A stretch of 64,000 bases of DNA from Clostridiales bacterium (GTDB taxonomy: Bacteria; Bacillota; Clostridia; Lachnospirales; Lachnospiraceae), in the NCBI GenBank assembly GCA_018374355.1, contig JAHAFI010000011.1:1-64000 (forward strand), in the 5' to 3' direction. Shown in pieces: positions 33,632-43,149 of the stretch; the first letter of the stretch is position 1; each line of letters begins with the position of its first letter. The notes below the pieces were generated by a model, which made no database searches, had not been told where the DNA came from, and worked only from the letters and a program-made list of their open reading frames with translations. Made by a program: the position numbers and the translations under genes.

Positions 33632-34435
33632 ATGAAAGAGTTGAAATTTAACATAAAAATGTACAGCCTGCTTCTGAAAATGACCATGCGCGGTATCCTG
33701 CAGTACCGGGCTGATTTTTGGATGAGCCTTGTAAGCGTTGTGCTGCTCAACGGTGCGAATATCGTGCAGTTATCCGTTATTTCATGGAGGTTCAACGCAA
33801 TCGGAAACTGGCGTGTGGGTGACCTTCTGGTCCTTTACGGTATGTTTATGATCAGTTGGAGCATTTTTTCGGTATTTTTCCGCAAGCTGTCAAAAATAGA
33901 GGAAGAAATTGTAAGCGGCAGTTTTGATGTGTATCTCCTGCGCCCCGTCAGTATTTTTTTGCAGCTTGTGGGTGGTGACATCAATTACACGGGTCTGTGT
34001 GATACGGTGATGGGAATTGCACTGGTTATAACTGGCCTTACTGTGACAGAGACGGTCTGGGGCTGGTGGCATATCGGCTGGTTTATTGTGTTTGTGCTGT
34101 CGGGAGGGACTATTGTGGTGTGCCTGCGTTTTTTGATTTCCTGCGTCACCTTCTGGACAACGAAAGCCAGTGCACTGAGTTCTATTTTTACCCAAATATA
34201 TCTGCTGACACAGAAGTATCCATTAACGATTTTCGGACGTGCCTTCCGTATTTTGGCTACCGGCCTCGTACCTGTTGCTTATCTAAATTTTTATCCGGCC
34301 GCATATCTTTTAGAAAAGCCGGATGTGCCGCCTTGGTTGTGCGTACTGTCCCCGCTTGCAGCACTGGTCTGGGTAGGAATTGCTGTTCTGGTTTGGGGCC
34401 GTGCTCTCAGGAGATATAATAGTAGTGGAGGGTGA
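33632..34435 (+). CDS. ABC-2 family permease (COG3694-like)
   Basis: 267 residues with about six transmembrane helices; the segment FDVYLLRPVSIFLQ mirrors DTDLLRPVSLQR in the upstream permease, showing that the two are paralogous halves. The gene starts 5 bases after the previous stop, ending the three-gene operon. The preceding ATG is also open at 33628 in another frame but lacks continuity. Confidence 0.85.
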   Translation: MKELKFNIKMYSLLLKMTMRGILQYRADFWMSLVSVVLLNGANIVQLSVISWRFNAIGNWRVGDLLVLYGMFMISWSIFSVFFRKLSKIEEEIVSGSFDVYLLRPVSIFLQLVGGDINYTGLCDTVMGIALVITGLTVTETVWGWWHIGWFIVFVLSGGTIVVCLRFLISCVTFWTTKASALSSIFTQIYLLTQKYPLTIFGRAFRILATGLVPVAYLNFYPAAYLLEKPDVPPWLCVLSPLAALVWVGIAVLVWGRALRRYNSSGG

Positions 34436-34512
34436 ATCTGTATTATAGGTAATGATTATTCTGTAAAGTATCAGATTTTGCAGGATAATCATAGTCTTTC
34501 CAATTTCAGGGC

Positions 34513-34541
34513 TTGCATTTTAGAAAAAAGAGTGCTATGAT
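34513..34541 (+). promoter_or_regulatory. Promoter of the rimP-nusA-infB operon
   Basis: TTGCAT, 17-bp spacer, TATGAT, about 110 bases before the rimP ATG. Confidence 0.7.
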
Positions 34542-34569
34542 AGCTATGATAATAAATGTTACTAGAGTG

Positions 34570-34592
34570 AGAGTGGGCGATACGTCCACTCT
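34570..34592 (+). promoter_or_regulatory. Leader hairpin upstream of rimP
   Basis: AGAGTGG/CCACTCT, 7-bp stem with a 9-base loop followed by TTATTTGTT. It could be an attenuator, possibly related to NusA feedback on its own operon (inference). Confidence 0.45.
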
Positions 34593-34652
34593 TATTTGTT
34601 GCATAAGGCTTTAAAGTGCAGCAATAGATCCGAGACAGAAGGTGGTGAGAAT

Positions 34653-35120
34653 ATGAGCGTAAGAGAACAGTATGAACAGAAAGCAGAAGCATTGGCTGCT
34701 CCGATCATTGAAAGCCATGGATTTGAACTGGTGGATGTGGAATATGTGAAGGAAGCAGGCACTTGGTATCTGCGGCTGTATATTGACAAAGAAGGCGGCA
34801 TTACCATTGACGATTGTGAGGCTGTCAGCAGAGCATTCAGCGATAAACTGGATGAAGCGGATTTTATTGATGACGCTTACATCATGGAAGTAAGCTCTCC
34901 GGGACTGGGACGTCCGTTAAAGAAAGAAAAAGATTACAAGCGCAGTATGGGCAAGGAAGTAGAAATCCGCACATACCGTCCCATCGAGAAACAGAAAGAA
35001 TTCTTAGGTATTCTCACTGCATATGATGAAACACAGGTGACTATCACCATGGAGAATCAGGAAATCCGGGTATTTCAGAAAGCCGATATCGCATTGATTC
35101 GACTTGCTTTTGATTTTTAA
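34653..35120 (+). CDS. rimP: Ribosome maturation factor RimP
   Basis: About 155 residues; two-domain RimP with the family motifs LVDVEYVKEAGTWYLRLYIDKEGGITIDDC and VSSPGLGRPLKKEKDY. It assists late 30S subunit maturation in the cytoplasm. The ATG at 34653 follows GGTGGTGAGA and gives a normal-length protein; the open frame upstream to 34596 is not conserved-looking. First gene of the operon, 15 bases before nusA. Confidence 0.93.
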   Translation: MSVREQYEQKAEALAAPIIESHGFELVDVEYVKEAGTWYLRLYIDKEGGITIDDCEAVSRAFSDKLDEADFIDDAYIMEVSSPGLGRPLKKEKDYKRSMGKEVEIRTYRPIEKQKEFLGILTAYDETQVTITMENQEIRVFQKADIALIRLAFDF

Positions 35121-35135
35121 GGAGGAAAAGAAAAA

Positions 35136-36269
35136 ATGAACACAGAATTAATGGAAGCATTAAATATTCTGGAGAAAGAGAAAAGTATCAGCAAGGATAT
35201 TCTGCTGGAAGCTATTGAGCAGTCCTTGATTCAGGCATGTAAAAACCATTTTGGAAAGGCTGACAATGTGAGAGTCAGCATTGACCGCGAGACAGGAGAT
35301 TTCAGTGTGTATGCGGATAAAACCGTCGTTGAAACCGTTGAGGACCCGGTACTGGAGATCAGTCTGGCCAACGCAAAGATGATGGATTCCAAATATGATC
35401 TGGACGATATTGTTCAGGTTCCGATCCAGTCCAAACAGTTCGGAAGAATTGCCACCCAGAATGCGAAAAATGTGATTCTGCAGAAGATTCGTGAGGAAGA
35501 GAGAAAAGTTCTGTATGACGAGTATTTCCAGAAGGAAAGGGATGTGGTTACCGGTGTGGTACAGCGTTATCTGGGAAGAAACGTGAGCATCAATCTGGGT
35601 AAGGCGGATGCGATTCTGAACGAAAATGAGCAGGTAAAAGGAGAAGTGTTCCTTCCGACAGAGAGAATCAAGCTGTATGTGCTGGAAGTAAAAGATACAC
35701 CGAAGGGACCGAAGATTCTGGTATCCAGAACTCACCCCGAACTGGTAAAACGGCTGTTTGAGGCAGAAGTGACAGAAGTAAAAGACGGTATCGTAGAGAT
35801 CAAGAGCATTGCCCGGGAGGCTGGTTCCAGAACGAAGATTGCCGTTTGGTCCAATGACCCGGATGTTGACGCGGTGGGTGCATGCGTAGGTATGAACGGA
35901 GCAAGGGTAAATGCCATCGTAGAGGAACTGCGCGGTGAAAAAATCGATATTATCAGTTGGGATGAAAATCCGGCGCTTCTGATTGAAAACGCCCTCAGTC
36001 CGGCAAAGGTAGTTTCCGTAATGGCTGACCCGGATGAAAAGACTGCGCTGGTTATCGTACCGGATTACCAGTTGTCTCTGGCAATCGGTAAAGAAGGACA
36101 GAATGCCCGTCTGGCAGCCCGTCTGACCGGTTTCAAGATTGATATCAAGAGCGAAACTCAGGCCAAGGAATCCGGTGATTTTGAATATTATCAGGAAGAA
36201 GAGGACTACGGGGAAGAAGAATACGAAGAGCTTTATGAAGAGGCTGACGAGGCGGAGACAGAAGAATAA
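35136..36269 (+). CDS. nusA: Transcription termination/antitermination factor NusA
   Basis: 377 residues: N-terminal RNA polymerase-binding domain (1-125), S1 domain (about 130-200), and two KH domains with IGKEGQNARLAARLTGFKIDI near the end. A very acidic tail (EEEDYGEEEYEELYEEADEAE) replaces the acidic repeat domains of E. coli NusA; the length is normal for Firmicutes. AAGGAGG precedes the ATG. Confidence 0.95.
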   Translation: MNTELMEALNILEKEKSISKDILLEAIEQSLIQACKNHFGKADNVRVSIDRETGDFSVYADKTVVETVEDPVLEISLANAKMMDSKYDLDDIVQVPIQSKQFGRIATQNAKNVILQKIREEERKVLYDEYFQKERDVVTGVVQRYLGRNVSINLGKADAILNENEQVKGEVFLPTERIKLYVLEVKDTPKGPKILVSRTHPELVKRLFEAEVTEVKDGIVEIKSIAREAGSRTKIAVWSNDPDVDAVGACVGMNGARVNAIVEELRGEKIDIISWDENPALLIENALSPAKVVSVMADPDEKTALVIVPDYQLSLAIGKEGQNARLAARLTGFKIDIKSETQAKESGDFEYYQEEEDYGEEEYEELYEEADEAETEE

Positions 36270-36307
36270 GTGTGAGTTTTCAATATAAATTGTGAGGCGG
36301 TAGAAAC

Positions 36308-36586
36308 ATGGGTAATGTAAAAAAAGTACCGCTGCGGAAATGTATCGGCTGTAATGAAATGAAGAATAAAAAGGAAATGATGCGGGTTTTGAAAACTTCA
36401 GACGATGAAATCGTACTGGATACTACCGGTAAGAAAAATGGAAGAGGAGCATATCTGTGTTTTTCCAAAGATTGTCTGAAGAATGCCATGAAAACGAGAG
36501 GGCTGGAACGTTCCCTGAAAATGCCGATTCCGCAGGAAGTATATGAAAGCTTGGAAAGGGAGCTGGATTCGATTGAACAAAAATAA
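36308..36586 (+). CDS. rnpM: YlxR-family protein (RnpM, RNase P modulator)
   Basis: 92 residues with the YlxR signature PLRKCIGCNEMKNKKEMMRV and GKKNGRGAYLC. B. subtilis YlxR binds the RNase P RNA and modulates it. It sits between nusA and ylxQ as in most Firmicutes. Confidence 0.9.
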   Translation: MGNVKKVPLRKCIGCNEMKNKKEMMRVLKTSDDEIVLDTTGKKNGRGAYLCFSKDCLKNAMKTRGLERSLKMPIPQEVYESLERELDSIEQK

Positions 36587-36881
36587 AGTAATATCACTGA
36601 TCGGACTTTCCATGAAAGCAGGTAAGATTGCAAGCGGTGAATTCGCAACGGAAAAATCCGTAAAAACAGGAAAAGCATATCTGGTAATCACAGCGGAGGA
36701 AGCTTCCGACAATACGAAGAAGAAATTCCGCAATATGTGCGAGTATTATCAGGTGCCTTACTATGAGTTTGGACAGAAAACAGAGCTGGGGAGAGCAATC
36801 GGCAAAGAATTCCGTGCATCCCTTGCCGTAACGGATGAAAATCTTGCAAAAGCATTGATGAAGCAGCTTACAATGGCATGA
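36573..36881 (+). CDS. ylxQ: L7Ae/L30e-family ribosomal protein YlxQ
   Basis: About 102 residues of an L7Ae-type RNA-binding fold (ISLIGLSMKAGKIASGEFATEKSVK, LVITAEEASDNTKKK). I set the start at the TTG at 36573, with AAGGGAG 10 bases upstream; it overlaps the ylxR end by 14 bases. An ATG at 36543 is in frame but would lengthen the overlap and lacks a binding site. It probably binds kink-turn RNA. Confidence 0.85.
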   Translation: MNKNKVISLIGLSMKAGKIASGEFATEKSVKTGKAYLVITAEEASDNTKKKFRNMCEYYQVPYYEFGQKTELGRAIGKEFRASLAVTDENLAKALMKQLTMA

Positions 36882-36904
36882 GTAAAGAAAGGTTGGTGGT
36901 TACA

Positions 36905-39793
36905 ATGCCAAAACTGAGAATTTATGAAATAGCGCAGGAAGTCAATAAAACAAATAAAGAGGTAATAGAATTTTTGAAGGAGAAAAATATAGAAGTTAAA
37001 AGTCATATGAGTACATTAGAAGAAAAAGAAGAAAAAATGATAAGAGATGCTTTTTCCGGTAAAAAAGAGAATAAAGCTGATGGAAAAGAGGATAATAAAC
37101 GTTTGAAGAAGAAATCCAATCTGATTCAGGTATTCCGTCCCCAGAATGCAATGACACAGGAAGGAAAAAATTTCCGAAAGAATAAACCGGAAGGGACAGC
37201 AGAGCATGCACCCCGTCAGGCAGCAAAACCGCAGGAAAATACCGTTGCGGCACAGGAAACGGCAGGAACAAAGACTACGGCAGCAAACCAGAACCGTCCG
37301 GCAGGAGTTCAGCAGAATCGTCCGGAAGGCGGAAACCGCAAATTCTCCGATCGTCCAAACGGAAACCGTCAGGGTGGTCAGGAGAGAAGAGACGGACAGG
37401 ACGGCCGCAGATTTGACGGAAACAGAGGGGACGGCCGCAAATTTGATAACAGCAGACCCAATGGCCGCAGAAATGACGGCCCGAGAAGCGAAGGCGGAAG
37501 ATTTGAAGGCAGCAGGGGTGAAGGCGGAAGATACGACAATAACAGAAGAGACGGACAGGGAAGATTCCAAGGTCAGGAAAGAAGAGATGGACAGGGAAGA
37601 TTTCAGGGTCAGGAAAGAAGAGACGGACAGGGACGTCCACAGGGACAGGGCCGCCCGGACGGAGGAAACCGCAGATTCGGTGACCGCCCGGCGGGACAGG
37701 GACAGGACGGCCGCAGATTTGACGGAAACAGAAACGGCATGAACCGTGACAACAGAGACCGTGACGGAAGAGAAAACAACCGCCGTACAGACCGCAGAGA
37801 CTCCAAACCTTCATCTGTGGACAGCATGGATCTGGGTCTGGCAAGAAAGCCCGTCAGAGACGTAAAGAGCAAGGAAAAAGATAAGGAAAAAGAGCGGGAA
37901 AGAGAAGAAAAAAGGACGCAGGACAGAAAGAACGGTCAGGGTGGAAACCGCCCGAATCAGGGACGCCGTCCAAATCAGAGACTGCCAAAGGCTCTTCAGA
38001 AGCCGGTTCGTCCACAGCCGAAGGAAGAGAAGAAAGAGGAAGTTAAGGAGATTATTATTCCGGAGAAAATGACCATCCGCGAGCTGGCTGAGAAGATGAA
38101 AATGCAGCCATCCGTAATCGTGAAAAAACTGTTCATGCAGGGCGTGATGGTTACCGTAAACCACGAGATTGATTTCGAAAAAGCACAGGAGATCGCTCTG
38201 GACTTCGATATTATCGCAGAGCTGGAAGAGAAGGTAGATGTAATCGAAGAACTTCTGAAAGAGGAAGAAGAGGATGAAGCTTCCCTGATTGCAAGACCTC
38301 CGGTAGTCTGTGTTATGGGGCATGTTGACCACGGTAAAACCTCTCTTCTGGACGCAATCAGAAAGACTAACGTGACAGGCAGAGAAGCCGGCGGAATCAC
38401 CCAGCATATCGGTGCGTACGTGGTTTCCATCAAAGGCCAGAAGATTACGTTCTTGGATACACCGGGACATGAGGCATTTACCGCTATGCGTATGCGTGGA
38501 GCAAATGCTACAGATATCGCGGTACTGGTAGTTGCAGCGGATGACGGCGTAATGCCGCAGACCATCGAAGCGATTAACCATGCAAAAGCAGCAGGCGTGG
38601 AAATCATCGTTGCGATCAATAAAGTGGATAAACCAAGTGCAAATATCGAGAGAGTAAAACAGGAACTGTCCGAATACGAACTGATTTCCGAAGACTGGGG
38701 CGGAAGCACCATTTTCGTTCCTGTATCTGCAAAAGCGGGCACAGGTATCGAGGAGCTGCTGGAAATGATCCTGCTTACCTCCGAGGTATGTGAACTGAAA
38801 GCAAATCCTAACCGTAAAGCAAGAGGTCTGGTCATCGAGGCCCAGCTTGATAAAGGAAAAGGCCCGGTAGCTACCATTCTGGTACAGAAGGGTACCCTGC
38901 ATGTAGGCGACTTCATCGCAGCGGGAGCATGCTCAGGTAAAGTGCGTGCCATGATGGATGATAAGGGACGCAGAGTAAAAGAAGCAGGCCCGTCCACTCC
39001 GGTAGAGATTCTGGGTCTGTCGGATGTACCAAACGCAGGTGAGGTACTGGTGGCAACAGAAAACGATAAGGAAGCGAAGCAGTTTGCCGCTACCTTCGTA
39101 TCTGAAAATAAAAACAGACTGCTGGAAGAGACAAAAGCAAAAATGTCTCTGGATGATCTGTTCACACAGATTAAAGAAGGTAATCTGAAAGAACTGAATA
39201 TCGTAGTAAAAGCTGACGTTCAGGGTTCTGTGGAAGCAGTAAAACAGAGTCTGGTGAAACTGTCCAACGAAGAGGTGGTGGTTAAGATCATCCACGGAGG
39301 CGTTGGTGCAGTCAATGAATCCGACGTTACTCTGGCATCCGCTTCCAATGCGATCATCATCGGTTTCAACGTAAGACCGGATGCGACCGCAAAAGCGATT
39401 GCAGAGCAGGAGGGTGTAGACCTTCGTCTGTATAAAGTTATCTATCAGGCGCTGGAGGATGTGGAAGCCGCTATGAAGGGTATGCTGGATCCTGTATTTG
39501 AGGAGAAAGTCATCGGTCATGCGGAAGTCCGTCAGATCTTTAAGGCCTCCGGTGTGGGCAATATCGCAGGAAGCTATGTAATGGATGGTATCTTCCAGAG
39601 AGGATGTTCCGTAAGAATCACCAGAGAAGGAAGCCAGATCTTTGAAGGACCGCTGGCATCCCTGAAACGTTTTAAAGATGATGTAAAAGAAGTAAGATCC
39701 GGATACGAATGTGGTCTGGTATTCGAAGGCTTCAATGACATTCAGGAATTCGACCAAGTAGAAGCATATACCATGGTTGAGGTTCCCCGCTAG
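36905..39793 (+). CDS. infB: Translation initiation factor IF-2
   Basis: About 962 residues. IF2-N domain at the start (LRIYEIAQEVNKTNKEVIEFL), then a long disordered segment (about 60-360) extremely rich in Arg, Gly, Asp, Asn and Gln, with a 12-residue unit DGQGRFQGQERR in tandem; a second IF2-N (TIRELAEKMKMQPSVIVKKL); the GTPase domain (GHVDHGKTS near 471, DTPGHEAF, NKVD), and domains III-IV. It places initiator tRNA on the ribosome. The ATG at 36905 fits the family N terminus; an upstream ATG at 36878 overlaps the ylxQ stop and would add 9 residues. Confidence 0.96.
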   Translation: MPKLRIYEIAQEVNKTNKEVIEFLKEKNIEVKSHMSTLEEKEEKMIRDAFSGKKENKADGKEDNKRLKKKSNLIQVFRPQNAMTQEGKNFRKNKPEGTAEHAPRQAAKPQENTVAAQETAGTKTTAANQNRPAGVQQNRPEGGNRKFSDRPNGNRQGGQERRDGQDGRRFDGNRGDGRKFDNSRPNGRRNDGPRSEGGRFEGSRGEGGRYDNNRRDGQGRFQGQERRDGQGRFQGQERRDGQGRPQGQGRPDGGNRRFGDRPAGQGQDGRRFDGNRNGMNRDNRDRDGRENNRRTDRRDSKPSSVDSMDLGLARKPVRDVKSKEKDKEKEREREEKRTQDRKNGQGGNRPNQGRRPNQRLPKALQKPVRPQPKEEKKEEVKEIIIPEKMTIRELAEKMKMQPSVIVKKLFMQGVMVTVNHEIDFEKAQEIALDFDIIAELEEKVDVIEELLKEEEEDEASLIARPPVVCVMGHVDHGKTSLLDAIRKTNVTGREAGGITQHIGAYVVSIKGQKITFLDTPGHEAFTAMRMRGANATDIAVLVVAADDGVMPQTIEAINHAKAAGVEIIVAINKVDKPSANIERVKQELSEYELISEDWGGSTIFVPVSAKAGTGIEELLEMILLTSEVCELKANPNRKARGLVIEAQLDKGKGPVATILVQKGTLHVGDFIAAGACSGKVRAMMDDKGRRVKEAGPSTPVEILGLSDVPNAGEVLVATENDKEAKQFAATFVSENKNRLLEETKAKMSLDDLFTQIKEGNLKELNIVVKADVQGSVEAVKQSLVKLSNEEVVVKIIHGGVGAVNESDVTLASASNAIIIGFNVRPDATAKAIAEQEGVDLRLYKVIYQALEDVEAAMKGMLDPVFEEKVIGHAEVRQIFKASGVGNIAGSYVMDGIFQRGCSVRITREGSQIFEGPLASLKRFKDDVKEVRSGYECGLVFEGFNDIQEFDQVEAYTMVEVPR

Positions 39794-39810
39794 AAACTAA
39801 GAAAAGCAAG

Positions 39811-39848
39811 AAGACTGCAGTTTCGGCTTTCGGGCCGGATGCAGTCTT
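39811..39848 (+). terminator. Hairpin between infB and rbfA
   Basis: AAGACTGCA/TGCAGTCTT (9 bp) with an inner CGGC/GCCG stem; only three T follow, so termination would be partial. Confidence 0.5.
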
Positions 39849-39875
39849 TGATGCGTATTGGAATGAGGTTAAAAA

Positions 39876-40259
39876 ATGAGAAAAAACAGTATCAAAAATA
39901 CAAGAATTAACGGTGAAGTGCTGAAGGAATTGAGCGTTTTAATCCGTCAGGAAATCAAAGACCCGCGGATTCCCATGATGACCTCTGTCACCGCGGTGGA
40001 AGTGGCGCCGGATTTAAAGACCTGTAAGGCATATATCAGCGTGATGGGCTCTGAGCAGGAGAAGAAGGACGCGATTGTGGGACTTCGCAGCGCAGAAGGA
40101 TATATCCGCAGACAGCTTGCAAGACGCCTGAATCTGCGCAATACACCGGAAATACAGTTTAAATTGGACGAATCCATTGAGTATGGTGTTCATATGTCCA
40201 GACTGATCGACGAAGTGAATCAGGAGATCTCGGAAAGGGATGAGGAAGATGGTGAATAA
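39876..40259 (+). CDS. rbfA: Ribosome-binding factor A
   Basis: 127 residues, KH-like RbfA fold with the family motifs IRQEIKDPRIPMMTSVTAVEV and RRQLARRLNLRNTPEIQFKLD. It acts on 16S rRNA 5' processing and cold adaptation. It overlaps the next gene by 20 bases. Confidence 0.94.
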   Translation: MRKNSIKNTRINGEVLKELSVLIRQEIKDPRIPMMTSVTAVEVAPDLKTCKAYISVMGSEQEKKDAIVGLRSAEGYIRRQLARRLNLRNTPEIQFKLDESIEYGVHMSRLIDEVNQEISERDEEDGE

Positions 40260-41220
40260 GATCGCATCCGTACTGGAAGGGGTAAAAACAGTTGCCATTG
40301 CCGGACATGTGCGCCCGGATGGAGACTGTACCGGTTCCTGTATGGGAATGTATCTGTACCTGAAAGATAATTATCCGCAGATTCAGGCGGATGTATATCT
40401 GGAGGAGGTACGGGATGTATTTTCTTATATAAAAGATATGGGACAGGCAAAAAAAGAGTGGAAGGAAGGGAAAACCTATGATTTGCTGCTGCTTTTCGAT
40501 GTGAGCAGCAAAGACCGGATCGGTGTGGCGGCTGAGGCTTTGGATACCGCAAAAAAGACGGTATGTATCGATCATCATGTGACAAACACCGGGCTGGCAC
40601 AGACAAACCATATCGTGCCGGAAGCAAGTTCCACCTGTGAGGTGCTCTATGAGCTTTTGGAGGAGGAAAACATTTCCAAAGAGACGGCAGAAGCGCTCTA
40701 CACGGGAATCGTCCACGACACTGGGGTATTCCAGTATTCCTGCACCGGAAGCAGAACCATGGAGATTGCCGGAAAACTGATGGATAAGGGGATAGATTTT
40801 ACCGGGATCATCAAAGATTCTTTCTATACGAAAACGTATGCCCAGAATCAGATCATGGGAAGAACTGTGCTTGAGAGCATCATGCTTCTGGGCGGCAAAT
40901 GTATCGTGGGATATTTAAGACAGAAGGATCTGAAATTCTACGGAGTGGAGCCTAAGGATCTGGATGGAATTGTGAACCAGCTCCAAAATACCCAAGGGGT
41001 AGAGGCAGCGATGTTCCTCTACGAAACGGGAATTCAGGAATATAAGGTGAGCATGCGCTCCAATGGAAAGGTGGATGTGGCAAAAATCTGTGCGTATTTC
41101 GGAGGCGGCGGCCATAAAAAAGCTGCTGGCTGTACGATGCAGGGCTCGGTTCATGATGTGGTGAACAGCCTGACCTACGATTTGGAACGACAGCTTCAGG
41201 AGTATGAAAATGGAAATTAG
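40240..41220 (+). CDS. nrnA: Bifunctional oligoribonuclease/PAP phosphatase (DHH family)
   Basis: 326 residues. DHH motifs: GHVRPDGDCTGS (motif I), LLLFDVSSKDR (motif II), CIDHHVTN (DHH motif III), YTGIVHDTGVFQYS (motif IV), and the DHHA1 domain ending GGGGHKKAAGC. Such enzymes degrade nanoRNAs and pAp, and may hydrolyse cyclic dinucleotide products. Its ATG lies inside rbfA, so the two are coupled. Confidence 0.93.
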   Translation: MRKMVNKIASVLEGVKTVAIAGHVRPDGDCTGSCMGMYLYLKDNYPQIQADVYLEEVRDVFSYIKDMGQAKKEWKEGKTYDLLLLFDVSSKDRIGVAAEALDTAKKTVCIDHHVTNTGLAQTNHIVPEASSTCEVLYELLEEENISKETAEALYTGIVHDTGVFQYSCTGSRTMEIAGKLMDKGIDFTGIIKDSFYTKTYAQNQIMGRTVLESIMLLGGKCIVGYLRQKDLKFYGVEPKDLDGIVNQLQNTQGVEAAMFLYETGIQEYKVSMRSNGKVDVAKICAYFGGGGHKKAAGCTMQGSVHDVVNSLTYDLERQLQEYENGN

Positions 41221-42112
41221 CGGCGTAATCAACGTATATAAGGAAGCGGGATATACCTCTCACGATGTTGTGGCAAAACTGCGAGGTATCCTGCACCAGA
41301 AAAAAATCGGACATACGGGAACACTGGACCCGGAGGCGGAAGGGGTACTTCCGGTCTGTCTGGGCCGGGGCACCCGTCTGTGCGATCTGCTGGCAGATCA
41401 CGATAAAGTGTATGAAGCGGTTCTGCGTCTGGGAATCAAAACGGATACACAGGACATGACGGGAACCATTTTGGAAGAAAAGGAAGTTACAGCTTCCCCG
41501 GAGGAGGTGCGTTCCTGTATCGCATCCTTCGAGGGAGCCCAGATGCAGGTTCCGCCCATGTATTCCGCATTGAAGGTCAATGGAAAAAAATTGTATGAGC
41601 TGGCCCGGGAGGGGAAAGAAGTGGAGCGGAAGGCGAGAGCAGTCCATTTTTATGAGATTGAGATTCTGAAAATGGAACTGCCGGAGGTGACGATCCGGAT
41701 TCACTGCTCCAAGGGAACCTATATCCGTACCTTATGTAATGATATCGGTGAAAAGCTGGGCTGCGGCGGCTCCATGAAAAAACTGATGCGGACCCGGGTA
41801 GAACGATTCACACTGGCGGATGCCCGGAAACTGCAGGAGATTCAGGAGCTTTCTGACAAGGGAGAAGTGGAAGAAATTGTGATTCCGGTAGATCAGATGT
41901 TTGACAGCTATCCGGAATGCTTTACAACGCCTCTGGGAGACCGTCTGATCCACAACGGAAATCCGGTGCCGGAGGCAATGTTTCAGGAGCCTTTGCCGGA
42001 AATGGAAGAAAAGGCACAGCTTCGGGTGTATGACAGTGAAAAAAATTTCGTAGGAATTTTTGAAAAAAAGGGAGAACGGATTTCTCCTGTAAAAATGTTC
42101 TACGCGGGATAG
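41204..42112 (+). CDS. truB: tRNA pseudouridine synthase B
   Basis: 302 residues. TruB motifs: GVINVYKEAGYTSHDVV, KIGHTGTLDPEAEGVLPV (catalytic Asp), and YIRTLCNDIGEKLG. It modifies U55 in the T loop of tRNAs. It overlaps nrnA by 17 bases; an ATG at 41210 is an alternative start two codons downstream. Confidence 0.94.
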   Translation: MKMEISGVINVYKEAGYTSHDVVAKLRGILHQKKIGHTGTLDPEAEGVLPVCLGRGTRLCDLLADHDKVYEAVLRLGIKTDTQDMTGTILEEKEVTASPEEVRSCIASFEGAQMQVPPMYSALKVNGKKLYELAREGKEVERKARAVHFYEIEILKMELPEVTIRIHCSKGTYIRTLCNDIGEKLGCGGSMKKLMRTRVERFTLADARKLQEIQELSDKGEVEEIVIPVDQMFDSYPECFTTPLGDRLIHNGNPVPEAMFQEPLPEMEEKAQLRVYDSEKNFVGIFEKKGERISPVKMFYAG

Positions 42113-42123
42113 GGAAAAAAATC

Positions 42124-43050
42124 ATGAAATACATTACAGATACACTGGATTTTCAGTTGGAAAAAAGAAGTGTGGTGACGCTGGGAAAATTCGACGGACT
42201 GCACAGAGGACATGAAAAATTGATCTCCAGAATGCTGGAGCTGGGAAAAAAGGGCTATGAGACGGTGGTTTTTACCTTCGATGTATCGCCGCTTGTCAAG
42301 CTGGGAACAAGAATCAAAAGAACCCTTCTGACCAATGAAGAGAGAAAAACACTTTTTGAGAGAAAAAATCTGGACTGTCTGATTGAGTGTCCCTTTGTGC
42401 CGGAGGTGATTCAGATGGAACCGGAGGATTTCGTCCGGGAAATTCTTGCGGTGCAGCTTCGGGCGGCTTATGTAATTGTAGGGCCGGATTTCCATTTTGG
42501 ACACAGACGGAAGGGAACGCCGCAGCTTCTGCAAAAACTGGGCAGCCAGTACGGCTTTGAGGTGGAAATCATCCCGAAGGAGATGGAGGATGACAGAGAG
42601 ATCAGCAGTACATGGATTCGGGAAAACCTGCAGGGTGGAAACATCGAGAAGGTCAATCATCTGCTGGGCTATCCGTATTTTGTGAAGGGGAAAGTGGTGC
42701 ATGGCAGACAACTGGGAAGAACATGGGGGCTGCCCACCATCAACCAGAAACCGGTGGACGGAAAACTGCTCCCCCCTTTTGGGGTTTACGCTTCCAGAAC
42801 CTTTGTAAACGGGGAAGTCTTTTTCGGAATTTCCAATGTGGGAGTAAAACCTACAGTGGAAGTCCCGTTTGCAGGAGTGGAAACCTACCTGTTTGATTGT
42901 GACGAGGATCTGTATGATAAGGATGCTTGGGTGGAATTTTACCATTTTGTACGCCCGGAATGTAAATTTGATTCGGTGGAGGAACTGCGGGATCAGATTC
43001 AGCGGGATGCAGAGGCAGGAAGAAAATATTTTAAAGATTTTGAAAAATAG
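42124..43050 (+). CDS. ribF: Bifunctional riboflavin kinase/FAD synthetase
   Basis: 308 residues: N-terminal FAD synthetase domain (TLGKFDGLHRGHEKLI nucleotidyltransferase signature, VGPDFHFGHRRKG) and C-terminal riboflavin kinase domain (GRTWGLPTINQ, GVYASRTFV, ETYLFD). It makes FMN and FAD. Twelve bases after truB, the usual Firmicute neighbour. Confidence 0.94.
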   Translation: MKYITDTLDFQLEKRSVVTLGKFDGLHRGHEKLISRMLELGKKGYETVVFTFDVSPLVKLGTRIKRTLLTNEERKTLFERKNLDCLIECPFVPEVIQMEPEDFVREILAVQLRAAYVIVGPDFHFGHRRKGTPQLLQKLGSQYGFEVEIIPKEMEDDREISSTWIRENLQGGNIEKVNHLLGYPYFVKGKVVHGRQLGRTWGLPTINQKPVDGKLLPPFGVYASRTFVNGEVFFGISNVGVKPTVEVPFAGVETYLFDCDEDLYDKDAWVEFYHFVRPECKFDSVEELRDQIQRDAEAGRKYFKDFEK

Positions 43051-43073
43051 GTTTTTTTGTCGAAACGTTTTTC

Positions 43074-43101
43074 TTGCACTTTTATGTAACTGTGATATGA
43101 T
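43074..43101 (+). promoter_or_regulatory. Promoter of the NlpC/P60 gene
   Basis: TTGCAC, 16-bp spacer, TATGAT, about 48 bases before the ATG. Confidence 0.6.
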
Positions 43102-43149
43102 AAGTATGAAACAAAAATTTAATAAAAGCGTAACAAATTCGGAGGTATT

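Noticed and set aside
33628..33634. ATG near 33628 as start of the second ABC-2 permease
   Set aside because: It is out of frame with the permease; the ATG at 33632 is in frame and close to the preceding stop.
37553..37660. 36-bp direct repeats resembling a CRISPR array
   Set aside because: The units are contiguous without spacers and encode a 12-residue tandem repeat inside IF-2.
37811..39757. Several long minus-strand frames across infB
   Set aside because: Shadow frames produced by the codon composition of infB.
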